A stretch of DNA of 64,000 nt from Paracoccaceae bacterium (GTDB lineage: Bacteria; Pseudomonadota; Alphaproteobacteria; Rhodobacterales; Rhodobacteraceae), in assembly GCA_014654775.1 (NCBI GenBank), contig JACVZW010000073.1:148035-212034 (forward strand), read 5' to 3'. The notes beneath the pieces were generated by a model. The model was not told the origin of the DNA. It ran no database searches and worked only from the letters and a program-made list of their open reading frames with translations. A program made the position numbers and the translations under genes. How positions within the stretch are numbered: the stretch's first letter is position 1; every line of letters begins with the position of its first letter. Positions 44,311 to 53,865 of the stretch are shown here, one piece after another.

Positions 44311-44478
44311 ATGAATCCGATGTGGCTGGTCAGAATGGCGCAATGGGCGCGCAACCCGCCGTCGCCGGAACGGGTGAAGCTGGTCTTCGGGGTGGTCGCG
44401 CTCTGCCTGCTGATCTTCGGCTTTGAATGGATGTTCGGCTGGCCCGAATGGTTGGTGCCCCAGAAGATCAAACCCTGA
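44311..44478 (+). CDS. small conserved membrane protein downstream of hpt
   Basis: A 55-residue protein with one clear transmembrane segment (VKLVFGVVALCLLIFGFEWMF, in the second half) flanked by a basic N-terminal part (WARNPPSPERVK) and WPEWLVP. It starts 4 bp after the hpt stop and is almost surely co-transcribed. From memory, related short proteins occur after hpt in other Rhodobacterales. The function is unknown; the topology suggests N-terminus inside. Confidence 0.75.
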   Translation: MNPMWLVRMAQWARNPPSPERVKLVFGVVALCLLIFGFEWMFGWPEWLVPQKIKP

Positions 44479-44564
44479 CACGGCGCTTCGCGACTTCGTC
44501 ACTGGTCGGGGGGCGGTGCGGCGGCTAGGCTGCCCCGACATGTCCTGATGACGGAGACCGGATC

Positions 44565-45449
44565 ATGCGCCTTCTTCCCGCCCTTGCTATCCTTGCCCTT
44601 GGCGGTGCTGTGGGGGGCTGGCTGATCACGGCACCCGATCCCCTTCCGGCTGCCGCCTTCGACGGCCTGACGGGCGATCCGGTGCGGGGCGAACTGGTCT
44701 TCACCGCCGCAGGCTGCGCCTCCTGTCACGCGGCCCCTGGCGCGACGGGCGAGGCGGAACTGGTGCTGGCGGGCGGTCAGCGGTTCCCCTCGGATTTCGG
44801 CACGTTCCTCGCCCCCAACATCTCACCCTCCGAGGCAGGGATCGGCGGGTGGAGCGTGGCCGATCTGGGCAACGCGCTGATGCGCGGGGTGTCACCCGAC
44901 GGGGCGCATTACTATCCCGCCCTGCCCTACGCCTCTTACGCCAAGATGCAGCCGCAGGATGTGGCGGACATTCATGCCTATATGCAAAGCCTGCCCCCGT
45001 CAGATGTGGCAAGCCAACCGCATGAGATGGGCTTTCCCTTCAACATCCGGCGCAGTGTCGGGGTATGGAAGGCGTTGTTTCTGAACACGGACTGGGTGCT
45101 GACGGGCGATCTCACCCCGGAAGAGACGCGGGGGCGCGAGATCGTCGAGGCGCTCGCCCATTGCGGGGAATGCCACACGCCGCGCAATGCGCTGGGCGGG
45201 ATGGACACCACGCGCTGGCTGGCCGGGGCGCCGAATCCCTCGGGCGAAGGGACGATCCCGAACATCACGCCCGCCAAACTGACTTGGTCCACGGGCGAGA
45301 TCGTGACCTACCTGACCACCGGCTTCACCCCCGAATTCGACAGCGCCGGCGGGCATATGGCGCATGTCGTAACGAACATGGCGGCACTTCCGGATACTGA
45401 CAGGCAGGCGGTCGCGGCCTATCTGAAGAAGGTCACCCCGGCGGAGTGA
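44565..45449 (+). CDS. dihaem cytochrome c
   Basis: A 294-residue exported protein with a signal or anchor segment at about residues 5-22 and two c-type haem motifs, CASCH (Cys51-His55) and CGECH (Cys200-His204). The two-domain layout with repeated NITP/NISP segments resembles the cytochrome subunit of alcohol/gluconate dehydrogenases or thiosulfate dehydrogenase-like dihaem cytochromes. It would carry electrons in the periplasm. No dehydrogenase partner lies next to it, so the donor is unknown. Confidence 0.9.
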   Translation: MRLLPALAILALGGAVGGWLITAPDPLPAAAFDGLTGDPVRGELVFTAAGCASCHAAPGATGEAELVLAGGQRFPSDFGTFLAPNISPSEAGIGGWSVADLGNALMRGVSPDGAHYYPALPYASYAKMQPQDVADIHAYMQSLPPSDVASQPHEMGFPFNIRRSVGVWKALFLNTDWVLTGDLTPEETRGREIVEALAHCGECHTPRNALGGMDTTRWLAGAPNPSGEGTIPNITPAKLTWSTGEIVTYLTTGFTPEFDSAGGHMAHVVTNMAALPDTDRQAVAAYLKKVTPAE

Positions 45450-45489
45450 TCCGTTTCCTTGTGTTCACCATACGCGCCGCGCCTTGTGA

Positions 45490-45523
45490 TTGCAGGATAC
45501 CCACATCCATGGTATTCCTGCAA
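45490..45523. promoter_or_regulatory. inverted repeat upstream of the barrel-like outer-membrane protein gene
   Basis: TTGCAGGATACC (45490-45501) and GGTATTCCTGCAA (45511-45523) form an imperfect inverted repeat of 12-13 bp arms, 26 bp before the start codon. It could be an operator or an mRNA leader hairpin that regulates the porin-like gene. It has an A tract on the plus strand, so it is not a terminator in that direction. Confidence 0.5.
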
Positions 45524-45549
45524 AAAAACAGAGCAGTATGGTGTAACCA

Positions 45550-46431
45550 ATGAAAAGGCTTTCCGGCGGCGCCATGGCGCTGCTCCTCCTTTGCGCACCT
45601 CTTCCGGCTGTGTCTCAGGGCATGGAACCGCTCAGCTTTTCGGGCGAGATCGAGTTCGAACACACACGCCGCAACGGCGCATCCAACACGCTGGGCAGCG
45701 CCGATCTGATGCTGCGGTACGAAGGTCCCGTCGGCTTCGAACTGGGTGGCGAGATCGACGAGAATCTTGAGACGGGCGCCGATGCCTCGCTTCCCTTCCT
45801 TGCGGTGACCTTTGGCGTAGGACTGGGCGAGGTGGCGCTGGGCGCGCCACAGCCCGTGGCGGACACCTTCATCGACCTCCCCGATTTCGCGGGCATCCGC
45901 GAACAGCAGATCGGATTCGAGGCGCGCACGACATCGGTCGCGACGGGGCTGGCCAAGTCGCTGGGCGAACAAATCTATGGCGCGCGCTTCACGGCCGAGA
46001 CGGGAATGCTGCGCTATGGCGCGTCGATCCATCAGATCACGCATCAGTCCGGCACGCATTGGCAGGTCGCGGGCGAGTATGAGGCCGGGATCGACAGCCA
46101 GATCGAGGGCGTGATCGAAGGCGAGGACGGCAATCTCGGCATCACGCTGGGGGCGGCCCATACGTCAGGCCAGTTCGACATGGGGCTTTACCTGATCAGC
46201 CAGCGGATCGTCGGGTCAACCGACGCGGCGGTGGCCTATGTCGGCGTGTCGGTCAATGATGCACTGACGGTGCGCGGGCACCTGCGGACGGAAGACGGCA
46301 CGGTCAGCAACAACCTGATCGGGGTTGAAGCCGAGTACGGCTTTTCCAACGGGGCCTTCGCCCAGTTCGGCGCCGCGGATGGGAACAACACCAGCATGAC
46401 GGTTGACGCCTCGGTCGGCTTCAAGTTCTAG
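45550..46431 (+). CDS. putative outer-membrane beta-barrel (porin-like) protein
   Basis: A 293-residue exported protein with a signal peptide (MKRLSGGAMALLLLCAPLPAVS) and a mature part of alternating polar/hydrophobic short strands rich in Gly and aromatic residues. It ends in phenylalanine (SVGFKF), the usual C-terminal signature for BAM-dependent barrels. I recognise no specific family; it looks like the alphaproteobacterial porin-like group. An inverted repeat in its leader suggests regulation. It converges with lipA. Confidence 0.7.
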   Translation: MKRLSGGAMALLLLCAPLPAVSQGMEPLSFSGEIEFEHTRRNGASNTLGSADLMLRYEGPVGFELGGEIDENLETGADASLPFLAVTFGVGLGEVALGAPQPVADTFIDLPDFAGIREQQIGFEARTTSVATGLAKSLGEQIYGARFTAETGMLRYGASIHQITHQSGTHWQVAGEYEAGIDSQIEGVIEGEDGNLGITLGAAHTSGQFDMGLYLISQRIVGSTDAAVAYVGVSVNDALTVRGHLRTEDGTVSNNLIGVEAEYGFSNGAFAQFGAADGNNTSMTVDASVGFKF

Positions 46432-46483
46432 GCGAGGATTGCGCCGGAAGGCATTGAAAGGGCGGGTTTTTTCCCGCACCTTA

Positions 46484-47434
46484 TCATGCCCGGCCCAGCT
46501 TGGCGAAGCGGGCGGCGCGCAGCCGCTCGAAATCGTCGCCCGCATGATAAGAGGAGCGGGTCAGCGGCGTGGCCGAGACCATCAAGAACCCCTTGCCATA
46601 GGCAGCCGTCTCATAGCCCTTGAATTCGTCCGGCGTCACGAAACGCGCGACATGGTGATGCTTCGGCGTGGGCTGCAGATATTGCCCGATGGTCAGGAAA
46701 TCGACATCCGCCGCGCGCATGTCGTCCATCACCTGCAGCACGGATTGGCGATCCTCACCAAGCCCCACCATGATGCCCGATTTGGTGAACATGCCGGGAT
46801 CCATCTCCTTCACCTTCTGCAGAAGGCGGAGAGAGTGGAAATAGCGCGCGCCCGGGCGCACCTCGGGATAAAGACCGGGGACGGTTTCAAGATTGTGGTT
46901 GAACACATCAGGCCGCGCTTCGACCACGGTTTCCAACGCCGAAGGCGGACATTTCAGGAAGTCGGGCGTCAGGATCTCGATCGTCGTGCCGGGCGCGCGG
47001 TGGCGGATGGCGCGGATGGTCTGGGCGAAGTGATCGGCCCCGCCATCCTCCAGATCGTCCCGGTCGACCGAGGTGATAACGACATGCTTCAGGCCAAGCT
47101 GCTCTACCGCATGGGCCACCCGCCCGGGTTCAAAGGCATCCAGCGCCTGCGGCTTGCCGGTGGCCACGTTGCAGAAGGTGCAGCCCCGGGTGCAGATCTC
47201 GCCCATGATCATCATGGTGGCATGACCCTGCGACCAGCATTCGCCCACATTCGGACAGCCCGCCTCTTCGCAGACCGTCACCAGCTTCTTTTCCTTCAGA
47301 ATGTCGCGCGTCTTCTTGTAACCCTCCGAGGTGGGCGCCTTGACGCGAATCCAGTCGGGTTTCTTCGGCTGGGCATTGTCGGGACGATGCGCCTTCTCGG
47401 GATGGCGCTGATCGGGAAGCTTCAGGTCGCGCAA
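46484..47434 (-). CDS. lipA: lipoyl synthase
   Basis: A 316-residue radical SAM enzyme that inserts two sulfurs into octanoyl groups on lipoyl domains. Both cluster motifs are present: [12 protein letters not shown] for the auxiliary cluster and CTRGCTFC for the SAM cluster. The frame is open to an ATG at 47617, but the conserved N-terminus ([13 protein letters not shown]) begins at a TTG (47434) with an excellent ribosome binding site GGGAGGA 7 bp upstream. This gives exactly the usual family length, so a TTG start is the best choice. Confidence 0.96.
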   Translation of the reverse strand: MRDLKLPDQRHPEKAHRPDNAQPKKPDWIRVKAPTSEGYKKTRDILKEKKLVTVCEEAGCPNVGECWSQGHATMMIMGEICTRGCTFCNVATGKPQALDAFEPGRVAHAVEQLGLKHVVITSVDRDDLEDGGADHFAQTIRAIRHRAPGTTIEILTPDFLKCPPSALETVVEARPDVFNHNLETVPGLYPEVRPGARYFHSLRLLQKVKEMDPGMFTKSGIMVGLGEDRQSVLQVMDDMRAADVDFLTIGQYLQPTPKHHHVARFVTPDEFKGYETAAYGKGFLMVSATPLTRSSYHAGDDFERLRAARFAKLGRA

Positions 47435-47608
47435 AGGGGTGTCCTCCCACGGGGCTGGCCCCTGAAATACGCGCTCACGCCCTTTGGCGCAACCAGCCGT
47501 GGTGACGCGGGGGGTTGCAGCGGATGCAAGGCTGTGCCCCTTGATCCAGATCATGGGGCGGCGCTGGCTGCGTGCTAACAGGGACAGACGCATGACGGAG
47601 CCATTCGG

Positions 47609-48181
47609 ATGACCCATATCGAACTGACGCTTGCCCTACTGGCACTGCTGTTGACGCCGGGGCCGACCAACACGCTGGTGCTGGTGGCGGGCAGCGAAGG
47701 CGGATGGGCGCGCGTGGCGCGGCTGATCCCGGTGGAACTGGCAGCCTATCTGTCGGTGATCGTGCCGCTGGCGCTCTTGTCCGAACGCTTGGCCGGGCCA
47801 ATGGCAGCGCTGCGCCCCGTGGTGGCAGTCGCGGCGGGTCTGTGGGTGCTGTATCTGGCGGTGCGCCTCTGGCGCCCAGACACGGCAATGGCCGGCGTGG
47901 GCACAGTCACGGCGCGGCGGCTGGCGGTGACCACGGCCTTGAACCCCAAAGGGCTGATCATGGGCGTCGTTCTGCTGCCTGCGGCGGGCGCGACGGTGGG
48001 TAGCTTTGCGCTGCTTTCGGTCTCCATTGCGGTCGTGGCCCTACTCTGGGGCGGGATGGGTGTGATGCTGCCCCGGGCGGGACGGGCCGCGCCGGGGATC
48101 GGTGTCTTGCGGCGGGCCGCCTCGGTCTGGCTTATGGGGCTTTCGGTGCTTCTTGTTCTCGGCGGGATCGGCAGCGCCTAG
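47609..48181 (+). CDS. LysE/RhtB-family amino acid exporter
   Basis: A 190-residue inner-membrane protein with about six hydrophobic segments and the family signature [12 protein letters not shown] near the N-terminus plus NPKGLIM near residue 112. Such proteins export amino acids or homoserine lactones. It is slightly shorter than usual (about 205 residues) but appears complete. Its stop codon overlaps the stop of the convergent DUF6456 gene (CTAG), and its start region overlaps the non-used upstream extension of lipA. Confidence 0.85.
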   Translation: MTHIELTLALLALLLTPGPTNTLVLVAGSEGGWARVARLIPVELAAYLSVIVPLALLSERLAGPMAALRPVVAVAAGLWVLYLAVRLWRPDTAMAGVGTVTARRLAVTTALNPKGLIMGVVLLPAAGATVGSFALLSVSIAVVALLWGGMGVMLPRAGRAAPGIGVLRRAASVWLMGLSVLLVLGGIGSA

Positions 48182-49299
48182 CCGATCCGCGCGCGGCTGC
48201 CGCGTTCCTCGTAATGCCGCTTCAGCCGCTGCAGCGCGATCCGCAGTACGATCTTGCCGGACCGGGCCGCCCACCCAAGATGGCGTTCCGTCGTTTCGAT
48301 CCCTTCGAGAAAGCAGCAGACGCGCAGCACCACATCGCCCAACCCGGGACCGAGGTCGCGCAGCGCATCGGCCACGCGGTCGCGCGCGGCGCGCGGGCCT
48401 TCCGCAAGCTGCGGCCCCGTGCCAAAGCCGCCGCGATCCCCACCGGTCAGAAAGCGTTCCCAGTTCTGCGCGACGCGCGGGCCCATCTGTGCAAGTTCGA
48501 AATCCTCGCGCAGGCGTTCGGCCACGCGCACAAGATCCGGCCCCAGATAGGGCCTGCCATCACGATCCAGCTTGCGCCCCAGCGCACAGACGGGACTTTC
48601 CGCCGCGTTGTAGCGGATACGGCGCGGCCCGTCGGCCCCATCTTCCTCGCGGGTCTCGATGAGGCGGTGCTGATCGGCATAGATGAACTGCGCCTCCCGC
48701 ACGCCGCCTGCACGCATCTCTTCTTCTGAAAGCAGACGCCGCAGCGCGGCACGGCCCGCCGGGGTGATGGCATAGGCTGAAACACGGCCCGGCCTGTCGC
48801 AGGTCACCCAGTCTTTCAGGGCGAAAGCCTGCGCCACGCTGCGCGCGACAGTGCAAAGCCGCGCCTGCCCGCCGCCCGCTTCGGGGCGGAGCACGACCGC
48901 GCGATCAAGGTCGGCAGAGACCGCAAGGATCGCGCCCGGTTCGGCAAGGCGGCGCAAGACGCGGCGCGCCTCGGCGGCAAGTGTGGCGGCATCCTGCGGC
49001 ATTGGGCTAGAGCGAAGCGGTGCGGTCATGGTGTCCTCGGCATCGGTTGGGGATGGCCCCGTTCCGTCGGTGACAATCACCTGCTGCAGCGACTCGATCG
49101 CGGCATCGACGAGCGGATCGTCGCGCCGCATCTCGCACAGCCTGACCTGACGCATCACGGTCGAGGCCGACACACCGTCTCGGCGGGCCAAAGCGCGCAG
49201 GCTGCTGCCTGCAGCGGTGTGGTCAAGGTAATGCCGGACGGACTCGGGCAACCAGGGCGGCAGGGTTTCCAACGGGGAACGGGTCTTGGTCTGCTGCAT
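48178..49299 (-). CDS. helix-turn-helix DUF6456 protein
   Basis: A 373-residue protein with an N-terminal resolvase-like helix-turn-helix (RALARRDGVSASTVMRQVRLCEMRRDDP, about residues 33-62) and a C-terminal DUF6456 region (about residues 230-365; VRVAERLREDFELAQMGPR; GDVVLRVCCFLEGIE). A central winged-helix-like segment (DWVTCDRPGRVSAYAITPAGRAALRRLL) suggests DNA binding. The family seems confined to alphaproteobacteria and has no assigned target. It is probably a chromosomal regulator. Confidence 0.8.
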   Translation of the reverse strand: MQQTKTRSPLETLPPWLPESVRHYLDHTAAGSSLRALARRDGVSASTVMRQVRLCEMRRDDPLVDAAIESLQQVIVTDGTGPSPTDAEDTMTAPLRSSPMPQDAATLAAEARRVLRRLAEPGAILAVSADLDRAVVLRPEAGGGQARLCTVARSVAQAFALKDWVTCDRPGRVSAYAITPAGRAALRRLLSEEEMRAGGVREAQFIYADQHRLIETREEDGADGPRRIRYNAAESPVCALGRKLDRDGRPYLGPDLVRVAERLREDFELAQMGPRVAQNWERFLTGGDRGGFGTGPQLAEGPRAARDRVADALRDLGPGLGDVVLRVCCFLEGIETTERHLGWAARSGKIVLRIALQRLKRHYEERGSRARIG

Positions 49300-49510
49300 C
49301 TTCGTCTTTCTGCCCGCCCCGATTTAGCTGTGACCCTCACGATTCAACCCAAGCGAGAATTGGTTGCCGAAAGGTTAATGAAGGCGGGCAAACCAATGAT
49401 GACAGTCAATTTGTCAATCAAACCTGACAGGTGCGCGCGCTGACTCCCGTCGGGACGCAACACCACAGCCAGCGACTCTAGGCTTAAGGCCCCATGCGAA
49501 GGAGCCCGCC

Positions 49511-49810
49511 ATGTCCGCCCCCGCCACCGCCCGCCTTCTGCCGGACGCCCTGCCCCCGTTGGGGGGCACGCGGCGGCCGCGCCTGCTGATCGCCGCGGCA
49601 CGCCACGGGATGGAAGACTATCGCCGCACCCGGGACCTGCCGCGCCTGATCGGGCCGGGCATTGCCGCCGCCGAAGTGATCGACCGGCTGGCAGCCTTGG
49701 AGGAACGGCTGGAAGACTCACGCCGCGCAGGCGATCCGGGCTGGTCCTGCCTCCGACATGTCGAGGTGCTGATCGCGCTTCTGGCGGAACGCGCACTGCA
49801 TGCGGAATGA
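49511..49810 (+). CDS. DUF6477 family protein
   Basis: A 99-residue protein resembling the DUF6477 family of Rhodobacterales. The conserved blocks are RRPRLLIAAARHGMEDYRR (residues 20-38) and RAGDPGWSCLRHVEVLIALLAE (about 71-92). An AGGAG ribosome binding site precedes the ATG. The function is unknown; charged helices suggest a small soluble protein. A hairpin terminator follows after 4 bp and is shared with the convergent methyltransferase gene. Confidence 0.75.
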   Translation: MSAPATARLLPDALPPLGGTRRPRLLIAAARHGMEDYRRTRDLPRLIGPGIAAAEVIDRLAALEERLEDSRRAGDPGWSCLRHVEVLIALLAERALHAE

Positions 49811-49814
49811 AGAA

Positions 49815-49838
49815 GGGGCGCATGTCGCCATGCGCCCC
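49815..49838. terminator. bidirectional hairpin between DUF6477 and methyltransferase genes
   Basis: A perfect 10-bp stem (GGGGCGCATG / CATGCGCCCC) with a TCGC loop lies between two convergent genes. On the minus strand it is followed by TTCTTC, a weak T tract. It probably ends both transcripts. Confidence 0.6.
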
Positions 49839-49863
49839 CTGCCCCGTCCGTCTGAAGACCCCG

Positions 49864-51423
49864 TCAGATAAAGGCGTCCGGCATGGACGCCTTCTTGCGG
49901 GCGACATACTCCTCCAGCGCCTCGCGGATACCCTCGTCAAGCGCGGGCTGCTGATAATCGGCCAGCTGCTTCTTCACCCGCTCATTGGCAAGCTGCATAG
50001 TGTCGCGCGCGCCCTCTTCCGCCCATGTCTCAAAGGGCTTGTAGTCCAACAGGTCAGACCGCCAGAAGGCCGATTTGAAATTGGCCTGCGTATGTTCGCA
50101 GCCAAGGTAATGGCCGCCCGGGCCAACCTCGCGGATGGCATCCATCCCCTGCCCGTTCTGATCCATGATGATCCCCTGCGCCAGATGGTGCAGCGTGCCA
50201 AGCTGGTCGGCATCCATCACGAACTTCTCGTAAGACGACACAAGCCCCCCTTCCAGCCAACCGCAGGCATGCAGCATGAAGTTGACGCCCGCCAGCAGCG
50301 CCATGTTCAGGCTGTTGGCGGTTTCATAGGCGGCCTGCGCATCGGGCAGCTTTGACCCGCAGAAGGACCCGCCCGACCGATAGGGAAGGTTCAGGCGGCG
50401 GGCGAGTTGCCCGGCCCCATAGGTGATATGCGCGGCTTCCGGCGTGCCGAAGGTGGGCGCACCGGAGTTCATGTCGATGGAGGTGACGAAGGCGCCGAAG
50501 ATCACCGGCGCGCCCTTGCGGATAAGCTGGCTATAGGCCACGCCAGCCAGAACCTCGGCCAGAACCTGCGTCAGCGTGCCTGCCACCGTGACGGGCGCCA
50601 TGGCGCCGCCCACGATGAAGGGCGACACGATCGCCGCCTGATTGGCGCGGGCATAAACCTCCAACGCCCCCATCATGATCCCGTCAAAGGTGAGCGGGCT
50701 GTTGATGTTGATGAGCGAGGTCATCACCGTGTTCTGGTCGACGAAATCAGACCCGAAGAGGATCTTCGACATCTCGACCGAATCCTCGGCGCGGCTGGGT
50801 TCGGTGACCGATCCCATATAGGGCTTGTCCGACAGGGTCATATGCGCCAGCAGCATGTCGAGATGGCGCTTGTTCACCGCGACATCGGTGGGTTCGCAGA
50901 CCGTGCCGCCCGAATGGTGCAGCCACTTGGACATATAGCCCAGCTTCACGAAATTGCGGAAATCCTCGATCGTCGCATAGCGGCGCCCGCCTTCCATGTC
51001 CCGCACGAAGGGCGGGCCATAGACCGGGGCAAGGACGAGGCTCTTCCCCCCGATCTCCACGTTCCGGGCCGGATTGCGGGCATGCTGGGTATAGGTGGAG
51101 GGCGCAGAGGCACAAAGCGCGCGGGCAAGGCCGCGCGGAATGCGGACCCGCTCGCCCTGCACATCGGCCCCCGCATCCTTCCAGCGCTTCAGCGCTTCGG
51201 GGTTCTCCACAAAGTTGACGCCGATCTCTTCCAGAACGGTCTCGGCGTTCCATTCGATGATCTCAAGCGCCTCTTCGTTCAGGATCTCGAAATTGGGGAT
51301 GTTGCGCTGGATGAACTTCGCGGTTTCAAGGCTGACAGCGGTGCGCTCCGCGCGACGGGCCGATCCGCCGCCGCCCCGTGCCCTGCGCCCTGCCCCGGCC
51401 ACTGCAACATCCGTGTCGCTCAT
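49864..51423 (-). CDS. trimethylamine methyltransferase (MttB) family protein, non-pyrrolysine
   Basis: A 519-residue protein of the MttB superfamily (COG5598), TIM-barrel methyltransferases that demethylate quaternary or tertiary amines, such as glycine betaine or carnitine, and pass the methyl to a corrinoid protein. The frame has no in-frame amber codon and thus no pyrrolysine, as in MtgB-like relatives. Segments [20 protein letters not shown] and [10 protein letters not shown] are family-like. No corrinoid protein or methylcorrinoid:THF transferase is nearby. ATG 51423 with GGAGAGAAAG is preferred to the longer frame. It is divergent from guaA. Confidence 0.9.
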   Translation of the reverse strand: MSDTDVAVAGAGRRARGGGGSARRAERTAVSLETAKFIQRNIPNFEILNEEALEIIEWNAETVLEEIGVNFVENPEALKRWKDAGADVQGERVRIPRGLARALCASAPSTYTQHARNPARNVEIGGKSLVLAPVYGPPFVRDMEGGRRYATIEDFRNFVKLGYMSKWLHHSGGTVCEPTDVAVNKRHLDMLLAHMTLSDKPYMGSVTEPSRAEDSVEMSKILFGSDFVDQNTVMTSLININSPLTFDGIMMGALEVYARANQAAIVSPFIVGGAMAPVTVAGTLTQVLAEVLAGVAYSQLIRKGAPVIFGAFVTSIDMNSGAPTFGTPEAAHITYGAGQLARRLNLPYRSGGSFCGSKLPDAQAAYETANSLNMALLAGVNFMLHACGWLEGGLVSSYEKFVMDADQLGTLHHLAQGIIMDQNGQGMDAIREVGPGGHYLGCEHTQANFKSAFWRSDLLDYKPFETWAEEGARDTMQLANERVKKQLADYQQPALDEGIREALEEYVARKKASMPDAFI

Positions 51424-51680
51424 CTTTCTCTCCATGGCTCCCGCCCTCCACAGGGGCAGATCGTTTTGCCTGCTTATGCGCCCAAAGCCCCGGCGCGCGC
51501 CCGTCGAATGCGGCGCTTGAGGTGCAAAAGCGACATGCGCACTCGCCGTCCGCGACACCCGCCCGACTGCGGCCCCGCTGCCATCCCGGCCCGATTGCCT
51601 TGGGCGACAGGGCGCAAGCCACCCGGGCTTCGCCGCCCGCGCCCCCTTGCGAATTCCGGGCGCAACGGCTACGCGGGCGC

Positions 51681-53258
51681 ATGACCCAAAGCACCCATGA
51701 CCGCCTTCTCATCATCGACTTCGGCAGCCAAGTGACGCAGCTGATCGCGCGTCGCCTTCGGGAGTTGAGCGTCTATTGCGAGATCCATCCCTTCAACCGG
51801 GTGGATGAGGCCTTCCTAACGGCCTTCGCCCCGAAAGCGGTGATCTTCTCGGGCGGTCCGGCCTCGGTCTTTGCCGAAGGCGCACCGATGCCGCCCAAGG
51901 GCGTTTTCGACCTCGGGGTGCCGATACTCGGCATCTGCTACGGCCAGCAGGTCATGATGCACTGTCTGGGCGGCAAGGTGGAACGCGGCCACGGCACCGC
52001 CGAATTCGGCCGCGCTTATGTCACGCCCACCCCCGCCACCCACCCGATCCTGTCGGGCTGGTTCGACACCGATGATGGCCATGGCGGGCGCGAGCAGGTC
52101 TGGATGAGCCACGGCGACCATGTCTCGGAAATCGCGCCGGGCTTTCAGGTGCTGGGCACCTCGCCCAATGCGCCTTTCGCCATCACCGCCAATCCCGAGC
52201 GGCATTTCTACGCTGTGCAGTTTCACCCGGAAGTCCATCACACGCCCAAGGGCGCCAAGCTTTACGAAAACTTCGTCCGGCTTGCGGGGTTCAAAGGCGA
52301 CTGGACGATGGGCGCCTATCGCGAAGAGGCGATCCGCAAGATCCGCGAACAGGTGGGCGATCAGAAGGTGATCTGCGGCCTGTCGGGCGGGGTGGATTCC
52401 TCGGTCGCAGCGGTGCTGATCCACGAGGCGATCGGCGACCAGTTGACCTGCGTCTTCGTCGATCACGGCCTACTTCGGCTGGGCGAGGCAGAGCAGGTCG
52501 TGACCATGTTCCGCGACCATTACAACATGCCCTTGATCCACGCGGATGAAAGCGACCTCTTCCTCGGCGCGCTGGACGGCATCTCGGACCCTGAAGTCAA
52601 ACGCAAAACCATCGGGCGGCTGTTCATTGAGGTCTTCGAGAAACACGCCAAATCGGTGGGTGGCGCGACCTTCCTTGCCCAAGGCACGCTCTATCCCGAC
52701 GTGATCGAAAGCGTGTCCTTCTCGGGCGGCCCCTCTGTCACCATCAAGTCGCACCACAATGTGGGCGGCCTGCCGGAGAAGATGGGCATGAAACTCGTCG
52801 AACCCCTGCGCGAGCTGTTCAAGGACGAGGTCCGCGCCTTGGGCCGCGAACTGGGCCTGCCCGATGCCTTTATCGGTCGCCACCCCTTCCCCGGCCCCGG
52901 CCTTGCCATCCGCTGCCCGGGCGAGATCACGCGCGAAAAGCTGGATATCCTGCGCCGCGCCGATGCCGTCTATATCGACCAGATCCGCAAGCACGGGCTG
53001 TATGACGAGATCTGGCAGGCCTTCGCCGCGATCCTGCCGATGCGCACCGTGGGCGTGATGGGCGACGGGCGCACCTATGATTACGCGCTCGCCCTGCGCG
53101 CTGTGACCTCGGTCGATGGCATGACGGCGGATTACTACCCCTTCACGCATGAGTTTCTGGGCGAAACCGCCACCCGCATCATCAACGAAGTGCAGGGCGT
53201 GAACCGCGTCTTTTATGACTGCACCTCCAAACCGCCGGGGACGATCGAACTCGAATGA
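51681..53258 (+). CDS. guaA: GMP synthase (glutamine-hydrolysing)
   Basis: A 525-residue enzyme converting XMP, ATP and glutamine to GMP. An N-terminal class I glutamine amidotransferase domain with Cys86 in GICYGQQ and His/Glu in QFHPEVHH is followed by the ATP-pyrophosphatase domain ([12 protein letters not shown]) and the C-terminal dimerisation domain ending [12 protein letters not shown]. The open frame runs 101 codons further upstream, but ATG 51681 gives the standard length. Its stop overlaps the next gene's start (ATGA). Confidence 0.98.
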   Translation: MTQSTHDRLLIIDFGSQVTQLIARRLRELSVYCEIHPFNRVDEAFLTAFAPKAVIFSGGPASVFAEGAPMPPKGVFDLGVPILGICYGQQVMMHCLGGKVERGHGTAEFGRAYVTPTPATHPILSGWFDTDDGHGGREQVWMSHGDHVSEIAPGFQVLGTSPNAPFAITANPERHFYAVQFHPEVHHTPKGAKLYENFVRLAGFKGDWTMGAYREEAIRKIREQVGDQKVICGLSGGVDSSVAAVLIHEAIGDQLTCVFVDHGLLRLGEAEQVVTMFRDHYNMPLIHADESDLFLGALDGISDPEVKRKTIGRLFIEVFEKHAKSVGGATFLAQGTLYPDVIESVSFSGGPSVTIKSHHNVGGLPEKMGMKLVEPLRELFKDEVRALGRELGLPDAFIGRHPFPGPGLAIRCPGEITREKLDILRRADAVYIDQIRKHGLYDEIWQAFAAILPMRTVGVMGDGRTYDYALALRAVTSVDGMTADYYPFTHEFLGETATRIINEVQGVNRVFYDCTSKPPGTIELE

Positions 53259-53533
53259 TCCGCCTGTCCGGTCGCCTCGTCTGCATGAGCGAAGAGGAAC
53301 GCGCCGCCGTCCTCCTCCACCGTCCCGCGCATGAGGCGGCGACGCGCGCCGAACCGGGCTGTCTCTCCTTCCGCATCGATGACACCGACGATCCCCTGAT
53401 CTTCGACGTTCTCGAAAGCTTCCGCGACCGCGCGGCCTTCGACGCCCATCAAACCCGCACCCGCGACAGCCTATGGTTTCAGGCGACGCGCGGCATCCTG
53501 CGCGATTTCCGGGTGGAAGAGTTGCGGGACTGA
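53255..53533 (+). CDS. antibiotic biosynthesis monooxygenase (ABM) family protein
   Basis: A 92-residue ferredoxin-like dimeric alpha-beta barrel protein of the ABM/YgiN type ([34 protein letters not shown]). Such proteins act as cofactor-free quinol monooxygenases or haem-related enzymes. It overlaps guaA by 4 bp and is translationally coupled to it. A metabolic link between the two is not obvious. The start ATG at 53255 is fixed by the overlap. Confidence 0.85.
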   Translation: MIRLSGRLVCMSEEERAAVLLHRPAHEAATRAEPGCLSFRIDDTDDPLIFDVLESFRDRAAFDAHQTRTRDSLWFQATRGILRDFRVEELRD

Positions 53534-53865
53534 CCGCGCCTCGGCCCCGGCTTCGGCACGGGCGCAAAAGGCGCAAACATGATCCAAGACCAACCTCACG
53601 GACAGGGATGCGGCTTGCGGTCTTGTCGCCGAACCCGCTAAGGATAGGGCGCGCCGCGCCGTTGCGGCCCTGTTCCGAGTGGCCCATGTTCCTGCCCGGC
53701 CTGATCGACGCGACTGATCTGCCCTGCGCAGGCCAAGGCCCCGTGCGCCCGAACCTTCCATGCCGCACCCATGAGGTCGTCCTTAGCCGCAAGGCGCAGG
53801 ACCGCCCCAGCGCTGCCCGCCTTATCGGGTCACGCCCCCTGTTCCAAAGAGTAAAAGGTTGAAGA
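53534..53865. other. 332-bp intergenic region
   Basis: No convincing gene is seen. Short open frames on both strands (for example 53473-53862 plus, 53471-53761 minus) lack ribosome binding sites and resemble no family. An AAAGAGTAAAAGG tract before 53866 supplies the ribosome binding site for the sulfotransferase-like gene. No clear terminator or promoter was found. Confidence 0.5.

Noticed and set aside
46462..46477. intrinsic terminator between porin-like gene and lipA
   Set aside because: Only a 5-bp GCGGG/CCCGC stem with a T6 loop, and no T tract after the stem; too weak to call.
53471..53862. overlapping small genes in the 332-bp gap after the ABM-family gene
   Set aside because: Frames on both strands lack ribosome binding sites and family resemblance, and one overlaps the ABM gene; judged non-coding.
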